A stretch of 64,000 nucleotides of DNA, from positions 13,250,354 through 13,314,353 of the forward strand of contig NC_045139.1 of NCBI RefSeq assembly GCF_008831285.2. Reading direction: 5' to 3'. Under the pieces are notes generated by a model. It saw only the letters and a list, made by a program, of their open reading frames with translations, had not been told where the DNA came from and searched no databases. Each line of letters starts with the position of its first letter. Within the stretch, counting starts at the first letter, position 1. This DNA comes from Nymphaea colorata. Its lineage: Eukaryota; Streptophyta; Magnoliopsida; Nymphaeales; Nymphaeaceae. A program made the translations under genes and the position numbers. Shown piece after piece: positions 1-12,900 of the stretch.

Positions 1-644
1 TTCAGATAAGTGATTATTCTTGCATTTTATCTCAACGATACTTTTAGTTTTAGGGGTTTTGTGCATTTCATGGCAGGAATCTTCTACAATATCTACTGTT
101 CTCATGAATTGACAAGTGTTCATGACATTCAATATCTTGATTTTAGGCTTTCCTGTTTATGTCATAGATTTGTCACGGAAAAATGGTACTTACCTTTGCA
201 CTTCTGTATTAGCTTCTATATTAAGCAAATATAACCATTATTCAGTGAAGGACTTAAGTTGGTGCCATGTTTCTAGGTCAAGACTTCCTCTTTTAGAAAT
301 GATTGATTTTTGGCACACGTCAGACACCATGATAAGGTAGGAAAGCTTGACCTTCTAATGCCATACGAACAGTGTTGGATACATAGTTGCTACTCACCCT
401 CTAAGATTCAAATCCCTAAATTTTGCATTTTCCTCTGTGATTCTTGTGCAGTTTATTTTTTGTATAAAAACCTGCTTTTTTGAAAGCAGTAAAGGACTTA
501 TTTGTGGTTTACTGTATCAATGAAGAAACAAGCAACAAAAAAAACTGATTTAGCAAGAAGTATACACACTTTCAAGCAAGGTGCTTCCAGAGCAGATATT
601 GGGCAGATAACATGGCCTTATCTACAAGGATAAGATATTAGTAC

Positions 645-3600
645 CTGATCTTCCAGATTTTTAGGGGTATGGACATCCGAGTGCCACCATAATAGGCCCA
701 GAATAATTGCAGTAGAGAAAACTTGGGTCACCCGCATCCAGCTTAGATATTCATGTCGCCTTTCCTTTAAGCCTCTGCAAAACAAAATGGAGAATTGTTC
801 GGCCCAGCTTGTTCCCCATTCTCTGTGTTTACTTAGCACCTTAGACTTCAACTCATCATCAATGGGACTTGGCTTCAGCAGCTTCTTCTTTTCATTGTCT
901 GCAACCCTCGTCTCAAAGGCCTCAACCAAGTACTGATTAAACAGTTGAAGCCAGTAAAAAAAACCTTATCAATGTAAGCTTTAGAAACTCAAAAAACTGA
1001 GAAATTATCTGCACACACAGTTACACTGCATTAATTACTTTTATAGTAGCGAATAAGTCATGATTCTGTTGTTAATAAGATACAGGTAGGAGACAAACTG
1101 CAAACTCCTTTTTATGAACTAATCTTTCTACTGGCCATATTCATTTCTGCATCTTATAATCACTACAAAAGTGTCTACAAAAAGGTTTGCGCTATAAATA
1201 AATTTTGTTGAAGGACTGGGGCACACTCCAGCAAAACAAGGAATTCAAGTAAAAGAAAGTTCCAAACGAATACAGTTATAAAATGCATAAACCATCCAAA
1301 AGAGGGCCTTTCTGTTTATCAAAACATAAGAGGGTGAGACTTACATCATGTACGTCACATGGTGATAACTTTCCGTTTCGTGTCTCTGTCCGTGGGCTTC
1401 CAGTGTTTACTTTATCCTCCAGCTCAGATGGCACTGTTATATCAGTTACATTTCCATTTGCCAGATCAATCAAGAATTCTGCTGGGTTCATGGGAATGAG
1501 GGGAGAACACCCTACGGTTGAGAAGTAGCCAGTTGCGTCTTTTGCTTTGCCAAAATACAGCAAATTTCCCCTTCCCAGAAGAATCAACTTATCAAACTTC
1601 TGAAACAATCTGCTGGACGGTTGGTGAATTGTAGTTATCACTGTTTTACCAGCCTGGAACAAAAGGTTCAGAAGCTCAGAGGCATTATGGACCAGAATAT
1701 ACATCAACTTATTATGTAAGACGTTTTGGAATTATGACAATCACCCCATCTCATTAATCCTGTCGTTCCTTTTTACAAGAAGCGAGCCTGTTGATAGTGC
1801 TATTAAGGTTAGCATCAGGAAATAGGCGAAATTTTCAAACTTAATCATCATCAAACTAAATACTGTGGTCACTAATTCGAAGGCGGACAGTAATTGATTT
1901 TTTCAATATATTAACTGGAAATAGGAACCACGGATTAGACTAGGTCATAATCTGCAAAAGAAGGCCTCGCCTACTTGCTTAAGGGTGAAGGGTGATCGTC
2001 CGCACAGAATAGGTCCACAGGGCGTCGTCTTTAAGTTATAATAGGGGAGAAAGTCGAAGCAGTGTGACGAGACACGCAGATATTGGAGTTTAGGCAACGA
2101 TAAGAAAATAAAAATGGGTTCGAATGAGCACATTGATCATACCTCAGCTATGCCGTGCAACACCTGAATTATCCTCAATGCTGTTGTGGAATCCAAACCA
2201 GAAGTGGGCTCATCGAGGAAGAGAAGAGAAGGGTTGATCAGAATCTCATTCCCTATGCACACTCTCTTTCTCTCCCCACCAGACACCCCACGTACAAATG
2301 AACCGCCAATGATCGTATCCAAGCATCTGCGAGGAGAGATTAAAGTTAACGAACCAGAACTCGTGCCTCTAAAATCGATGCAAGTTGAATTCTTCGGCGG
2401 CGTAATCTCTTGCAGCACGCACGCAAGGACTTGATGAGGCAACCGGTAGATTTTAGCTCAGGGGAGGCTCCCATATGGGGTGACGGACAGAGTTCTCAAC
2501 CATGTGAGCCTCCCCGACAACCCCAAGCCTTCTTCCGGTCCAAGGAATTTCATCACCTATTGCTATTGGGGACCAAAGTTTGTCGACGGTGGTGCTGCTG
2601 ATCAACGAAATGGATGCCATCTCTTTAGAGGAGAGAAAAGGTTAATCAGATCAGGCAAGGCAAGAGTAAAGAGTAATGACCTCTCCAGACCAAGCTCAGA
2701 TATGACATGTAGAGCTCTTTCCTCCTTCTCCTGCTTCGTGAGCGTGCGGGGAAGTCGAAGGAGCGCGGAGTATGTCAGCGTCTCCCTCACCGTGAGGTGA
2801 GGAAACAGAACGTCGTCCTGAGTGACGAACCCAACCCTGCAAGCGCGCCAAGGCAACCGCGTCAAACAGTAACATTCTCTTCGGTACCTTCATGAACCGA
2901 CCCGGTATATGCATATCGGCATCAGGTCGGGAGTCGGGAAGGGGAGGTAGGTTAACGAATTGACTCGGACCCACTTTGTTTTTGGGTCAAATTTGGTCAG
3001 AGTTAAACTCATGAAAAGAGATTGGAGTATGTTCTTACTAGTTTTGGGGGTTGGGTTGCCTCAGGTCTCCTTTCCCGTGATTCTCTGTACCTTATGTGGG
3101 TAAGTGGATGGCATGAACACTTTACAGTAGTCCACCGTAAGAGTTGGTTCATAGAATGGAAAAACAAAAAGGTTGGTGGTTGTGTGTTGGGTACAATGAA
3201 CCGCAAGGGGCCTCTCCCCCTGCCTACTACAACTCTCTGCAAAAATGGGAGTGACACTCACCTTTTTCCTTTTCTCGACCATCTTTATCATCGCCGTTGC
3301 CTCAGAAAAGGACGTTGACAGACGTCTACTCTCTCTATCTGCCTATCTGTACAGAGTATGGGCCGGTGAACCATTAATTAATTAATGGGTTTGTTCTCCC
3401 ATGGACTGGCCATGATATGATGATATCTAAGTCCTTGTGCAAGGGAAGGGGAAGGGAGGAGATGCCTGGTGTGGCGGGGGACCAAGAAAGAAGAGAGGGA
3501 AGGGAAGAAAGAGATGGAGAAACCCTTGAGGAAAGGGCATCTTTCGAATAGGTGCCCGTGAAGGGCGACCCCATCAATGTGCACATGAGCCGCTGCTCAC

Positions 3601-5648
3601 CTAATTATTAAGGGCGAGGGGGAGGGGGAGGGGGAGGGGAAGGGAGGTGCTTTCACAGCAAGCATCACGCATATTGGCCACCCACGTTTCGCTTTTCCTA
3701 GCTCCATTTAACACGGAGGAGAGTATTCTCCACCACCCACTCACCGGACAATTCCACCACCCCACGCCACTCCCTTGCCCCCCCCCCCCCTCCCCCGGCG
3801 ACGAAGACAGACATCGAATTAATTGCAATGCGTTGTTAATTTGCTAACTAAAGAAAGCATGCATGTAAGGAAGGAAGGAAGGAAGGGGATGAGGAGGACC
3901 TGCTCTTAAGAGGCTTAGAGAAAGGGAGGTCATTGTAGGTGACTGATCCACCGCAGATGTTCCTCTGTCTTACCCTCCCACTCAGCACGTTCAGCAGGCT
4001 CGTCTTCCCACTCCCCGATGGTCCCATCAGCGCCAGCACTTCCCCGGGATCGGCAGATCCTGTTATTCCCTTGAGGATTTCCTTCTCCGATGCCCCCTTC
4101 CCACCGCCCTTCACCCCCACCTTGTATTTTACCTCCCAGAACTTCATGCATGTTCCCCCATCATTTGTTTCAAGCCAACATAGAAAATACAGTGGTTAGC
4201 TTCTAATATAATATAATGGATATGGTCGCCAGCATCATACAGCAACCAACATTGATTTTTCAAGAAATGAAATTCAACGTTCCGACAGAGAAAAGATATG
4301 CAGCTAGCGACAAAAAGCACCTGTAAATATACCGACCACCTGTTACTACACACCTTCAGAAAAATCGGCAAGGTGGGCTCCGTGATAGTTGCAGTCTTTT
4401 TACTGTTACCTGTTTCCAGATCATCCCCTGCGAGGTGGTTTAAAAATTAGTTTTGTTTCTGATGAACCTGAGGATTTATACACACGCAGAGAGAATTTTC
4501 TTTATTGGAGCCTATGTGTAATGGCTTCTTTGGGGAAACAAAATAAAGGGTATGACTCTGTATAGGTTAAAAATCCCAAATCAGATATTCAATGCATGCA
4601 TATCTTTTCTGAAGACATGCTCATAAGCTTTGTTACAGTAGTAAGGACTTTATAAAATGAAAACCAAGTTTCTGGTCAGAACAAGTCATTTACAATACGG
4701 ACGTAAGTAAATAAAAAGCTCTGCCACTCCATCTACTGGCTTCGATAAAGCAAAAACCAAATTAAGCGGCTGCCTTTTAGAAGTTTTAGGGAGGTCATTA
4801 AGAATAAAATTGGATTCTCGTCAGGACTTCTGTTAATTTGGTGATCATTTTCACTTACAGACCATGGGTGTATGATCACAAACCTTAAAAGTAACTTAAA
4901 TGCTGCGAAATGCACTAGGCACCATGAAGCTGCCAGAAACGGAAAAGATTGGAAGCTGGCAGAACGATTTTTATTGGCGGTCGCTAAAAGGTAGGCAATT
5001 TAGTGGTTCATTTGAACAGAAATATATTCCACGTTAAGTCCTTCCTTCCTTTCCCTCTACCAGACACCACACACGTCCAGCATCTGGCATATCATCTACT
5101 TTGTTTCCCCTACAGAATTAGTTAGAGTTGTAGGTTTAAGCAACGGAATGGAACGTCTCTGCCATTCGCAGAGCAGAGAGAGAGAGAGAGAGAGAAAAAG
5201 AGTTGAGGCCAGTGCGCCCATGAAGCCTGGCTTACGCAGGAGCAAAGATGATGGAGGTCATGATAGACGATATATATAATTATATATGTTGAAGGATACG
5301 TGTAAGAATACCATTGTTGTTTTCATCGGGGAAGCCATGAAGGTCTGCCATGCCCTCTGGCGGCAAAGTGAAGCCTGCTAGCGAGAAAGAGAACCCCATG
5401 CTGGCGCTGGACGCCCTGCTTAGCGCCGCCATCGACGACTCCTCCGCGAAGGTTCCGATGCCCAGCGCGTCCAGCTCTTCCTTGAGCTGCTCGCTCCGCG
5501 CCTTCCGAATGTGAATCTTCCGCCCCAAACTGGATTTCCTGGCCCCCGTCGGGTAGGGCGCGCCATTCTCGGTGTCCGTCGACCTCCTGGCCGTCGAAAA
5601 TTCAAGTTGCTCGGATCTCGTCCTTGGGATTCCAGACCTGGACTCCAT
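645..5648 (-). CDS. ABCG22: ABCG22-like half-size ABC transporter, partial (3' end outside window)
   Basis: Plasma-membrane-type half-size ABC transporter of subfamily G (nucleotide-binding domain first, membrane domain last). Seven exons were placed: 5312..5648, 4354..4427, 3900..4141, 2681..2836, 2143..2326, 1345..1653 and 645..932; frames join exactly at each. The start is the ATG at 5648, directly preceded by a ttgcag that may be a leader-intron acceptor. The N-terminal tail carries RTRSEQL and a Ser-rich [15 protein letters not shown] stretch typical of ABCG22/ABCG21-type proteins. Walker A is GPSGSGKT, then FVTQDD (Q-loop), VSGGERKR (signature), [10 protein letters not shown] (Walker B) and ITTIHQPSS (H-loop). 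The last exon reaches the first membrane helix ([14 protein letters not shown]) and ends at a gt donor. The remaining ABC2 membrane domain must lie left of position 1. In Arabidopsis ABCG22 affects guard-cell ABA and drought responses; transfer of that role here is inference. ABCG21 is the main alternative. Confidence 0.9.
3603..3643 (+). repeat. G-rich tract, possible G-quadruplex (ABCG22 intron)
   Basis: A run of GGGGGA-type units, at least five G-tracts of three or more, lies in the third intron of the ABCG22-like gene on the strand opposite to transcription. A matching C-rich run of more than ten C lies at about 3777..3797. G-quadruplex or i-motif folding is possible but inferred only from composition. 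Confidence 0.6.
3866..3887. repeat. (GGAA)n microsatellite
   Basis: About five GGAA units sit in an intron of the ABCG22-like gene, just downstream (in gene sense) of the exon that ends at 3900. Confidence 0.8.
5172..5200. repeat. (GA)n microsatellite
   Basis: About eleven GA units lie in the intron between exons 1 and 2 of the ABCG22-like gene. Confidence 0.85.
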
Positions 5649-6233
5649 CTGCAACCCTCTCGTCCGAAAAGAAGGAGAACAAGACTCGACTTAGTTAGAA
5701 CCTGTGAGATTAATTAGTATTCCTTCCCCTCAGTTGAGAAGCAACCTGTGATTAATTTGTCACCTTGTTCGAACAAGAAGATGACGATGATATATGGGGG
5801 GCGGGTGGAAGAAATGGAAGGAAAAAAAGGATTGAAAATAGACAAAAAGAAGAGAAGAGGGAAAAAAAGGAGGAGGAAGAAGAAGGTGAGAGGGGTTAGT
5901 GAAGGCAGGTGTACTTAGAGTGGTTCATGTTATATGCAGTCTGCGTTACTGGAATTACTGAAACGGGCTTCCAGAGGCAGGTGTATTACTGAAAAAGGAA
6001 AAGGAAACTAGTGGGGGAGCTTAGCCTTAGAGGCAATGAGGAGAAAGGGTGGGCGTAGTTATGGAGAGGGAGGACCACTCGACAACAAATAATGATCCTT
6101 TGATCGTGAAAATATCGTTTCGTCCACCGAGTTTAGCCTCACTGTCTCCTCTTCCTAGGGGAAGCAGCAGCTTAGCCTACCAAAGAGGAGGGTGACCCAG
6201 CTGCAACTATTTCTTTCTTCACTCAACCACCAA

Positions 6234-6356
6234 CCCTTAGTCTTGAGTAAGCAAGTGCAGGAAGAAAGAGGCGTCCCTTAGTCTTGAGTAAGCAAGTGCA
6301 GGAAGAAAGAGGCGTCCCTTAGTCTTGAGTAAGCAAGTGCAGGAAGAAAGAGGCGT
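6234..6356. repeat. Tandem repeat, 3 x 41 bp
   Basis: Three essentially perfect copies of a 41-bp unit starting CCCTTAGTCTTGAG, at 6234..6274, 6275..6315 and 6316..6356. The absence of obvious mismatches suggests a recent local duplication. It lies about 0.6 kb upstream of the ABCG22-like start codon. Confidence 0.95.
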
Positions 6357-8873
6357 CCACTTCATGGAAGGGGAAAAAATAAAATGGGGCCTCCCAAATC
6401 TGAACGGCCCCCATCAGGCTCCCTAGGATGAATATTCCAGACGAAGTTATACTGATCCCAATTTTATGATATGATTTTGGGCCATGACAGCCTTGATGAG
6501 ATTATCAGCAAATGTCATATGCAGGGAAACTGGAGGAGACATTGTAATCTTGTTTTCCATGAATATGGATCAGTTTTCTTTTCCCGTTCGAATGAAAAAA
6601 GATTAAGACGATGAAACTGATGCTCTGAAACATGAGACTACATACGTGGGTGTTTTTTTTCTGGTCCACCAACTAAACAGGCTTGGCTTGTGATGATAAA
6701 ATGATCAAGCTTGGCTTGTAGAATCCCAAGCTGGACGTCACCCATTTGCAGATCAGAAGACATGTCAATTCAACAACACATATGACGTCTCAACTCCATT
6801 CACATCTTGTGCTTAATTCCTCAACCACGTCCTACTAGCTTCTCCCCTTTTCCCCATAAGTTAAGCATGATCAAATTAATCCGTTAGCATATCATGTGAG
6901 TTTGTCATATAGTTCAACATATCTTACTATGAGAAATGAAAACCTAGACATTAATGGAATTGGGTAAATTATCCAGTTCAGTTCCCGGGTGGTGAACTGG
7001 AGAAAATAATCTTATGTGCATTTTTAAAATCACAGGGCGAAGATGTTAAAAATAAGGAAAAATCACAAAGTAGAAATTAAAGAAACGAATAAAGTGTAAG
7101 ATAGAAGAGCATCTTGGAACCTAACACTAGTACTAAGTCTGGTAAATTCGCAACGTGGCCTATTCAAAAGAATTTTGATAAAAGCACTTAGGTGCTGACG
7201 CTACCATGGCTGGCGGCTGGGTGGAGGGGAACGCAGGTACGATGAGATGCCGACACAAGGTTGGCCGGTAAAAGCAAAATTTTGGAGGCGTCCATACTCT
7301 TTATCTCCATTTATTAATGGCGCTAAGCATGATGGCCTCAAAAATCTCATCGTCCCTCACATTGGACGGCTCTCCCATTTTGATCTTCTTCATTTGCCTT
7401 CTTTATTTCTTCTTGAAAGCAATAAGGAAGGAAGGAAGGAAATGGGAGTAGGGAGGAAGCAGGAAGAAGACAGGCGAAACTTGTGTACGATTGGAGGTTG
7501 GAGTCTAGCATATTGCATGGAGATGGGCGTCCTCGACCTCTTGGTCTGGAGAATGTAATGTTCTTGGAAAAGGTAGGTTCATCCCTCGTAACACGGAGGA
7601 GGACATTTTTTGTCTCTATCAACACAACTCATATGGTATTTAATGTTTTCATCGCATTTGCACTATCCAATCCCAGCAAACGGGGCCCTCTTGAGCTTTT
7701 CTGTTTAACCTTCAGGACAGTAGAAAATTCAGTAGTACCTGTTAGAGAGAAGCTGAGAGTACAGACGATAAAATGCATAGATGTGTCCACTCTTTCTCTT
7801 TCAGTACTCCCTCCAAATTATGTTTCTTCTAGAAAGAAGTGAACTCAATCACAATGAAATTGGATTCAGGACGTACGATTGACTGTTCAAAATCTTCAAG
7901 GAACAGTTTATGAACAAAAGAAGTGGAGGTTCAATTTCCTCAAGCAGCAAGGAGTACCTAAACACGGTGCGCGCATCTTCTTTCAGAAAACGACCAATTG
8001 AAACACAATGCATGAAAGGAAGCAAACTAAAATATAAGAGCATGCAAAATATAGATTTCGAGAGCAGTTGCAGACGATCGTCACCTGGACAATTATAAAG
8101 TGTTTAATTTTTTTGTGGTACAATCGGCCGGGATTTGTTATAATTCTAATTGGATACTTATATTAATTAATGCTAATTATGGCATGTTAAGGAGGCAGAA
8201 GCAGTTTAGTAAACAGAACTCCAATGATATCTAATTGCATGTGTGCATGGAAGAGATCAAAAAGCTTGATCGACATAACATATGCTAGAAAATAGCACGA
8301 AGCACATTAATATATAATTAAGCAATATAGCTAGGTGGTGAAAATGAAGGCCATTTATTACGTGCTAAAATTGATCATGAAATGAAGATGAGCACAGCGA
8401 TTGGTCGCCTGTCAATTGTTTGGTAAGGTAGAAACCCAATTCATTCACAATCATTGAATGGGGCAATGTCAGGTTTGAAAGTGATTCAAGTGCCAAATCT
8501 AAGAAAATCCGGTACCTTAGGTGTCGGCTGACTAGGGAAATAGGTCGGGGGGATTTGCTTTTGGAGTAGTAATGAGGTGTGGGGCTCCCAGTCCTGAGCG
8601 TCCGCCGTCCACCAATGTAGAAGGAGCATGGCCGGAGGGCGGATGGGTGGCGGAGGTGGCTTCCCTCTCGCTCAGGGCACGTCCTCTTCATGAAAGGGAC
8701 ACCGGCCCTGCACTGCAAATCCTGCTACTCCACGCGTACGGTGTACAATCTGCAGGCCGCTACCTCATTACTACACCAAAAATCAGGGTTACGCATGGAT
8801 GCCGATCCTGACGTGTTAAGGTCTGCTAGTTCCTTTCCGTTTTCTTCTTCGTGGGAGAAGATTTGATTGATGG

Positions 8874-8874
<1 letters not shown>

Positions 8875-8922
<48 letters not shown>
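8875..8922. repeat. (CT)n microsatellite
   Basis: An uninterrupted CT run of about 23 units, one of the longest simple repeats in the window. No gene is seen next to it. Confidence 0.95.
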
Positions 8923-8926
<4 letters not shown>

Positions 8927-9653
8927 GATTTAGTTTTCTTTTTTCCATGCATTCGTATATGCGCTAACAATGTTAGAGATTTTTGTGATGCCTTCTCATC
9001 TGGTGAGTTGGTGACTATGAAATAATGTCTACAAGCCAAGTGCGCGCAGCGGGCTACCGTTTTCCCTCCTTCACTGTCAGGGGTTGGTTGTTCGTATAAT
9101 TCAATGAGAAGACGAGATCTTAGAAAAGTTTCACCACAAAGTGGTTGACAGGAACCTTTGCGTCCGAGCTTGAGCCAGAAAACGGAGACGTTGCGATCAC
9201 CTTGATTCTTGGTTCTCTGGTTTAGATGCCATCAAGATTCACACAATCGATTTGGACCAGCGGTTTCTGTTGCTGCGGCGTGTTTCATGGAGAGTTAGCC
9301 CATATCTTGTATGTTCACTTTATCAAGTAAGTTAATATTCATGAAAATTTATACAAGCTAGATGCTTGTCATATTGGAAACTAAGAGCATGGGAATGAAG
9401 CGTATGGATCAATACGGGAAAACAAGATGAAAGAGCGATGGAGCAGTATGAAATGGGCTATTGCAAGATTTAGTAGTACTTTGGAGGCATTCAGTTTCCC
9501 TGTTCTCGTAATCTTCTCTCTGATCAGTAGCTAGGGGGCGTCCGATTTAATTTTTCCGGCGGATAGGGAGTGGAGAGGTTTTTGGATCCATGAGCACACC
9601 GATGGAGATGATTGATGCTGCCATCATTCCTTAACTTGCTGGAGGGTTGGGAA

Positions 9654-9954
9654 TGTTGAAAGTTTTGGTTTAAAATAAAGGTTCAGACTTGAGGATTGGG
9701 TCCATGAATCATATTGTTATCTCATTCGAATAAAGATGTTACTAGAAGCGTCTAGAAAAAGGGAGAAACAAATTCTGTTAAAAGGTTCTGTCTGATTATT
9801 GGTTGATTGGCTGGCTTGTAACCTCCTACCTGCTGTATGTATATATATCTCAAAAGGGAATGAGTGAAATAAGTTTTTTCCTCCCTTCCACGACTCTTTC
9901 TCTCTCTCTGCTCTGTTTTGCTCTGTTCTTGCTTGTTATGTTGTTCTTCTTACA
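9654..9954 (+). repeat. 5' LTR of Copia element
   Basis: A 301-bp LTR, TG...CA bounded. It contains a TATA-like tatatat around 9840 and a CT-rich stretch near the 3' end, so transcription probably starts in that region. It appears identical to the 3' LTR. Confidence 0.96.
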
Positions 9955-9966
9955 TGGTATCAGAGC
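9955..9966 (+). promoter_or_regulatory. Primer binding site (initiator tRNA-Met)
   Basis: TGGTATCAGAGC begins at the first base after the left LTR. This is the standard Copia PBS complementary to the 3' end of plant initiator tRNA-Met. Confidence 0.93.
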
Positions 9967-9996
9967 TTCATTAACCTGAAGTGTTCTTCTGTCTTC

Positions 9997-12900
9997 ATGG
10001 CTTCATCATCGATTGCCCCAGAAAGTGCTCCTCAAGGTGAATCGAATACAAGAGGATCGAACAGTGTGTTGCTGAATCATCCTGATCAAGTCGATGGCTT
10101 CAATAATCCACTGTATCTCCACCACTCAGACAGTCCTGGTGCTGTCCTAGTTTCACAATCATTGACAGGTGATAATTACCTTACTTGGAGTCGGGCAATG
10201 GTGATGGCCTTAACAGCCAAGAACAAGTTGTGTTTTATTGATGGGTCCTTGCAAGAGCCAGACCCATCATCTGCAGAGCACATTTTGTGGAGGAGATCCA
10301 ATACTATGGTGTTGTCTTGGATAATCAACTCCGTGGCGAAGGATATAGCAAACAGCATCATATATGCAACGACGGCACATGAGGTATGGACTGATTTGCA
10401 GCATCGTTATACTCAAAGTATTGCTCCTAGAAAATATCAAATTAAATCTGCTATAAGCAGACACACGCAGGAGACACAAGGTGTCACTGCATACTATACC
10501 AAACTCAAAGGCTATTGGGATGAGCTAGCTTCCTATGAGCCGCTTCCTGTCTGCACATGTGGGACTATGAAGATCATTTTTGATAAGGAGCAGGAAGAGA
10601 GAGTCATTCAGTTCCTAATGGGACTGAATGAGTCATATAACTCTATTAGAGGACAGATCCTTCTCATGGATCCTTTTCCCCCAATAGCAAAGGTATATTC
10701 TCTAATCCTGCAAGAAGAGAAGCAGCGAGAGGCAAGACTGTTGCCTTCTACAGAGCATATCAGTTTGGTTGCTTCTCAATATGATAATCGAATGTTCAAA
10801 GGAAATACCCAAAGACGTCAACATTGCACATACTGTCAAAAAATGGGTCACACAAAGGACAAGTGTTACAAACTGCATGGTTACCCAAATGAGTTTAAGT
10901 CAATTAAGCAGAGACAAGAGAAAACACAACAATGTGTAGTGCAAGGAGAAAAATCGAATGGGAAAGGCGTCTCTGCTGCAGCATCTAGTGGTTCTGTAAG
11001 TTTTGAGGCAAATATGGCTCAATCCAGCAAGGAAAGTGTGCCAATCTTCACCATGGAAGAATACAATCAGATTATTCAATTGCTGAAAGAGAAACCACCA
11101 GTCTCTTATGCAAATTTTGCAGGTATTTCCATTACCCTAAAAGATGCATGGATCATTGACAGTGGTGCCAGTGATCACATGACATCTTCATTGTCAAGTC
11201 TGGTTAATGTTTCAAAACTTCAAACTGTTTTTCCTATCAGATTACCCAACAATAATATTGTCCATGCAACTTACCAAGGTGATGCTGTAATCTCTTCTTC
11301 AATCAGATTACATCATGTTTATTACATTCCAAATTTTAATTTCAATCTGATATCTGTCAGTCAATTAATCAAGCAGTTGAACTGTGATGTTTTGTTCTCT
11401 ACCTGTGGCTGTGTCATACAGGACCAGATGTCCAAGATGGAGATTGGAGCTGCTGAACTGAGAAGTGGCATATATTGCTTCAAAAGTCATAATTCTGCAA
11501 ATGGATTGACTACCAATTTTGATTACCATTTACCTTCTGTATCTACAGCAACCAAATCTCATGATCCCTTGGACCTTTGGCATTTGCGCTTGGGTCATCC
11601 TTCTAGCCTTAAAAATAAACTTTTCTCTGCACAAGACTCTAAGATAGTGTTGAACAACAATCAATGTCATACTTGTTCTATTTCAAAGCAGACTCGTCTG
11701 CCTTTCAATGTTAGAGAACTTTCTTCTTCAAAGCCCTTCCAAATGGTGCATTGTGATATTTGGGGACCTTATTCACAAGTCTCACTCACTGGTGCACATT
11801 ATTTTTTGAGTCTAGTTGATGACTACTCACGTTGCACCTGGGTGTTTTTAATGCGCCACAAGTATGAGACACAATACAATCTCAAACAGTTTTGTAATCT
11901 GGTTGAAAATCAGTTTAAAATTACAATACTAAAAATAAGGAGTGATAATGGGTCAGAGTTTTTGTCTCAAGAGCTACAAACCTTTTTTCAGCAGAAAGGA
12001 ATTATACATGAAAGGAGTTGCGCCTATACACCTCAACAAAACGGCGTGGTTGAGAGGAAGCACAGACATCTTCTAACAGTGGCTCGTGCACTTCGATTCC
12101 AGGCCAATTTACCTTTAAAATTCTGGGGCGAATGTGTGTTGACAGCAACTTACTTAATAAATAGAACTCCCTCACCTTTGTTAAATGGAGTCACACCTTA
12201 TGAAAGGCTCTTTCAAAGAAAACCAACGTATAATCATCTTAGAACATTTGGTTGTTTGTGCTATGTGACAAATTTAAGACCAAGCAGTAAATTTGATGAA
12301 AGAGCACAAATGTGTGTTTTCTTAGGGTACCCCTTTGGTAGAAAGGCATATCTTGTTTATAATATGAAAACAAAAAAATTGATGGTGAGTCGTGATGTCA
12401 AGTTTCATGAACATGTATTTCCTTTTTTAAATTCAAAGGAAGAAATAGAAACTTCTGTTGTGCCTTTACCTATCGAAGATGTCATGTGCAGGGAAAGCGA
12501 AGTTCAAGAGAAAGAAGGTGAAAAATCTCAACTCTTCACAAAAATTGATCAATCTGAAAACTTACCATTTCAATCCACTTCAAGTGAACTTCAATCCATG
12601 AACTCTTCTGCTGAAATAGAATATGATACAAGTCAGCATCAAAGCCTTCGTCGCTCTAATCGAATTCGGAAATCATCTGTTTTGCTTAAGGATTTTTATT
12701 GCAATGCTGCTACTTCTGGTTCAGAAGCTACATCAAAGTCAAGGAATGGTCATTACAGCAGGTATCCAGTCTCAAACTTTGTTTCATTCAACCAATTCTC
12801 ACCACAACATAAATCATTCCTTTTGTCCATATCTCAATCATCTGATCCATATTTCTATGATGAGGCAAAACACTTAGCTTGCTGGAAAGATGCCATGGCA

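Larger units (their letters stand above)
5649..9653. other. Intergenic, 5' flank of ABCG22-like gene up to the Copia insertion
   Basis: No supported gene. Short open frames here have no recognisable domain, no exon structure and no matching family. The part next to 5648 presumably holds the ABCG22-like leader and promoter. The stretch contains a 41-bp tandem repeat and a CT microsatellite, listed separately. Confidence 0.6.

Noticed and set aside
1-644. Searched for the next ABCG22-like exon (start of the ABC2 membrane domain after LEDQ)
   Set aside because: No matching frame on the minus strand; the intron probably continues past the left edge.
8365-8811. Overlapping open frames on both strands
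   Set aside because: No family motif, Kozak-like context or splice partners; both frames appear to be chance in a locally GC-rich patch.
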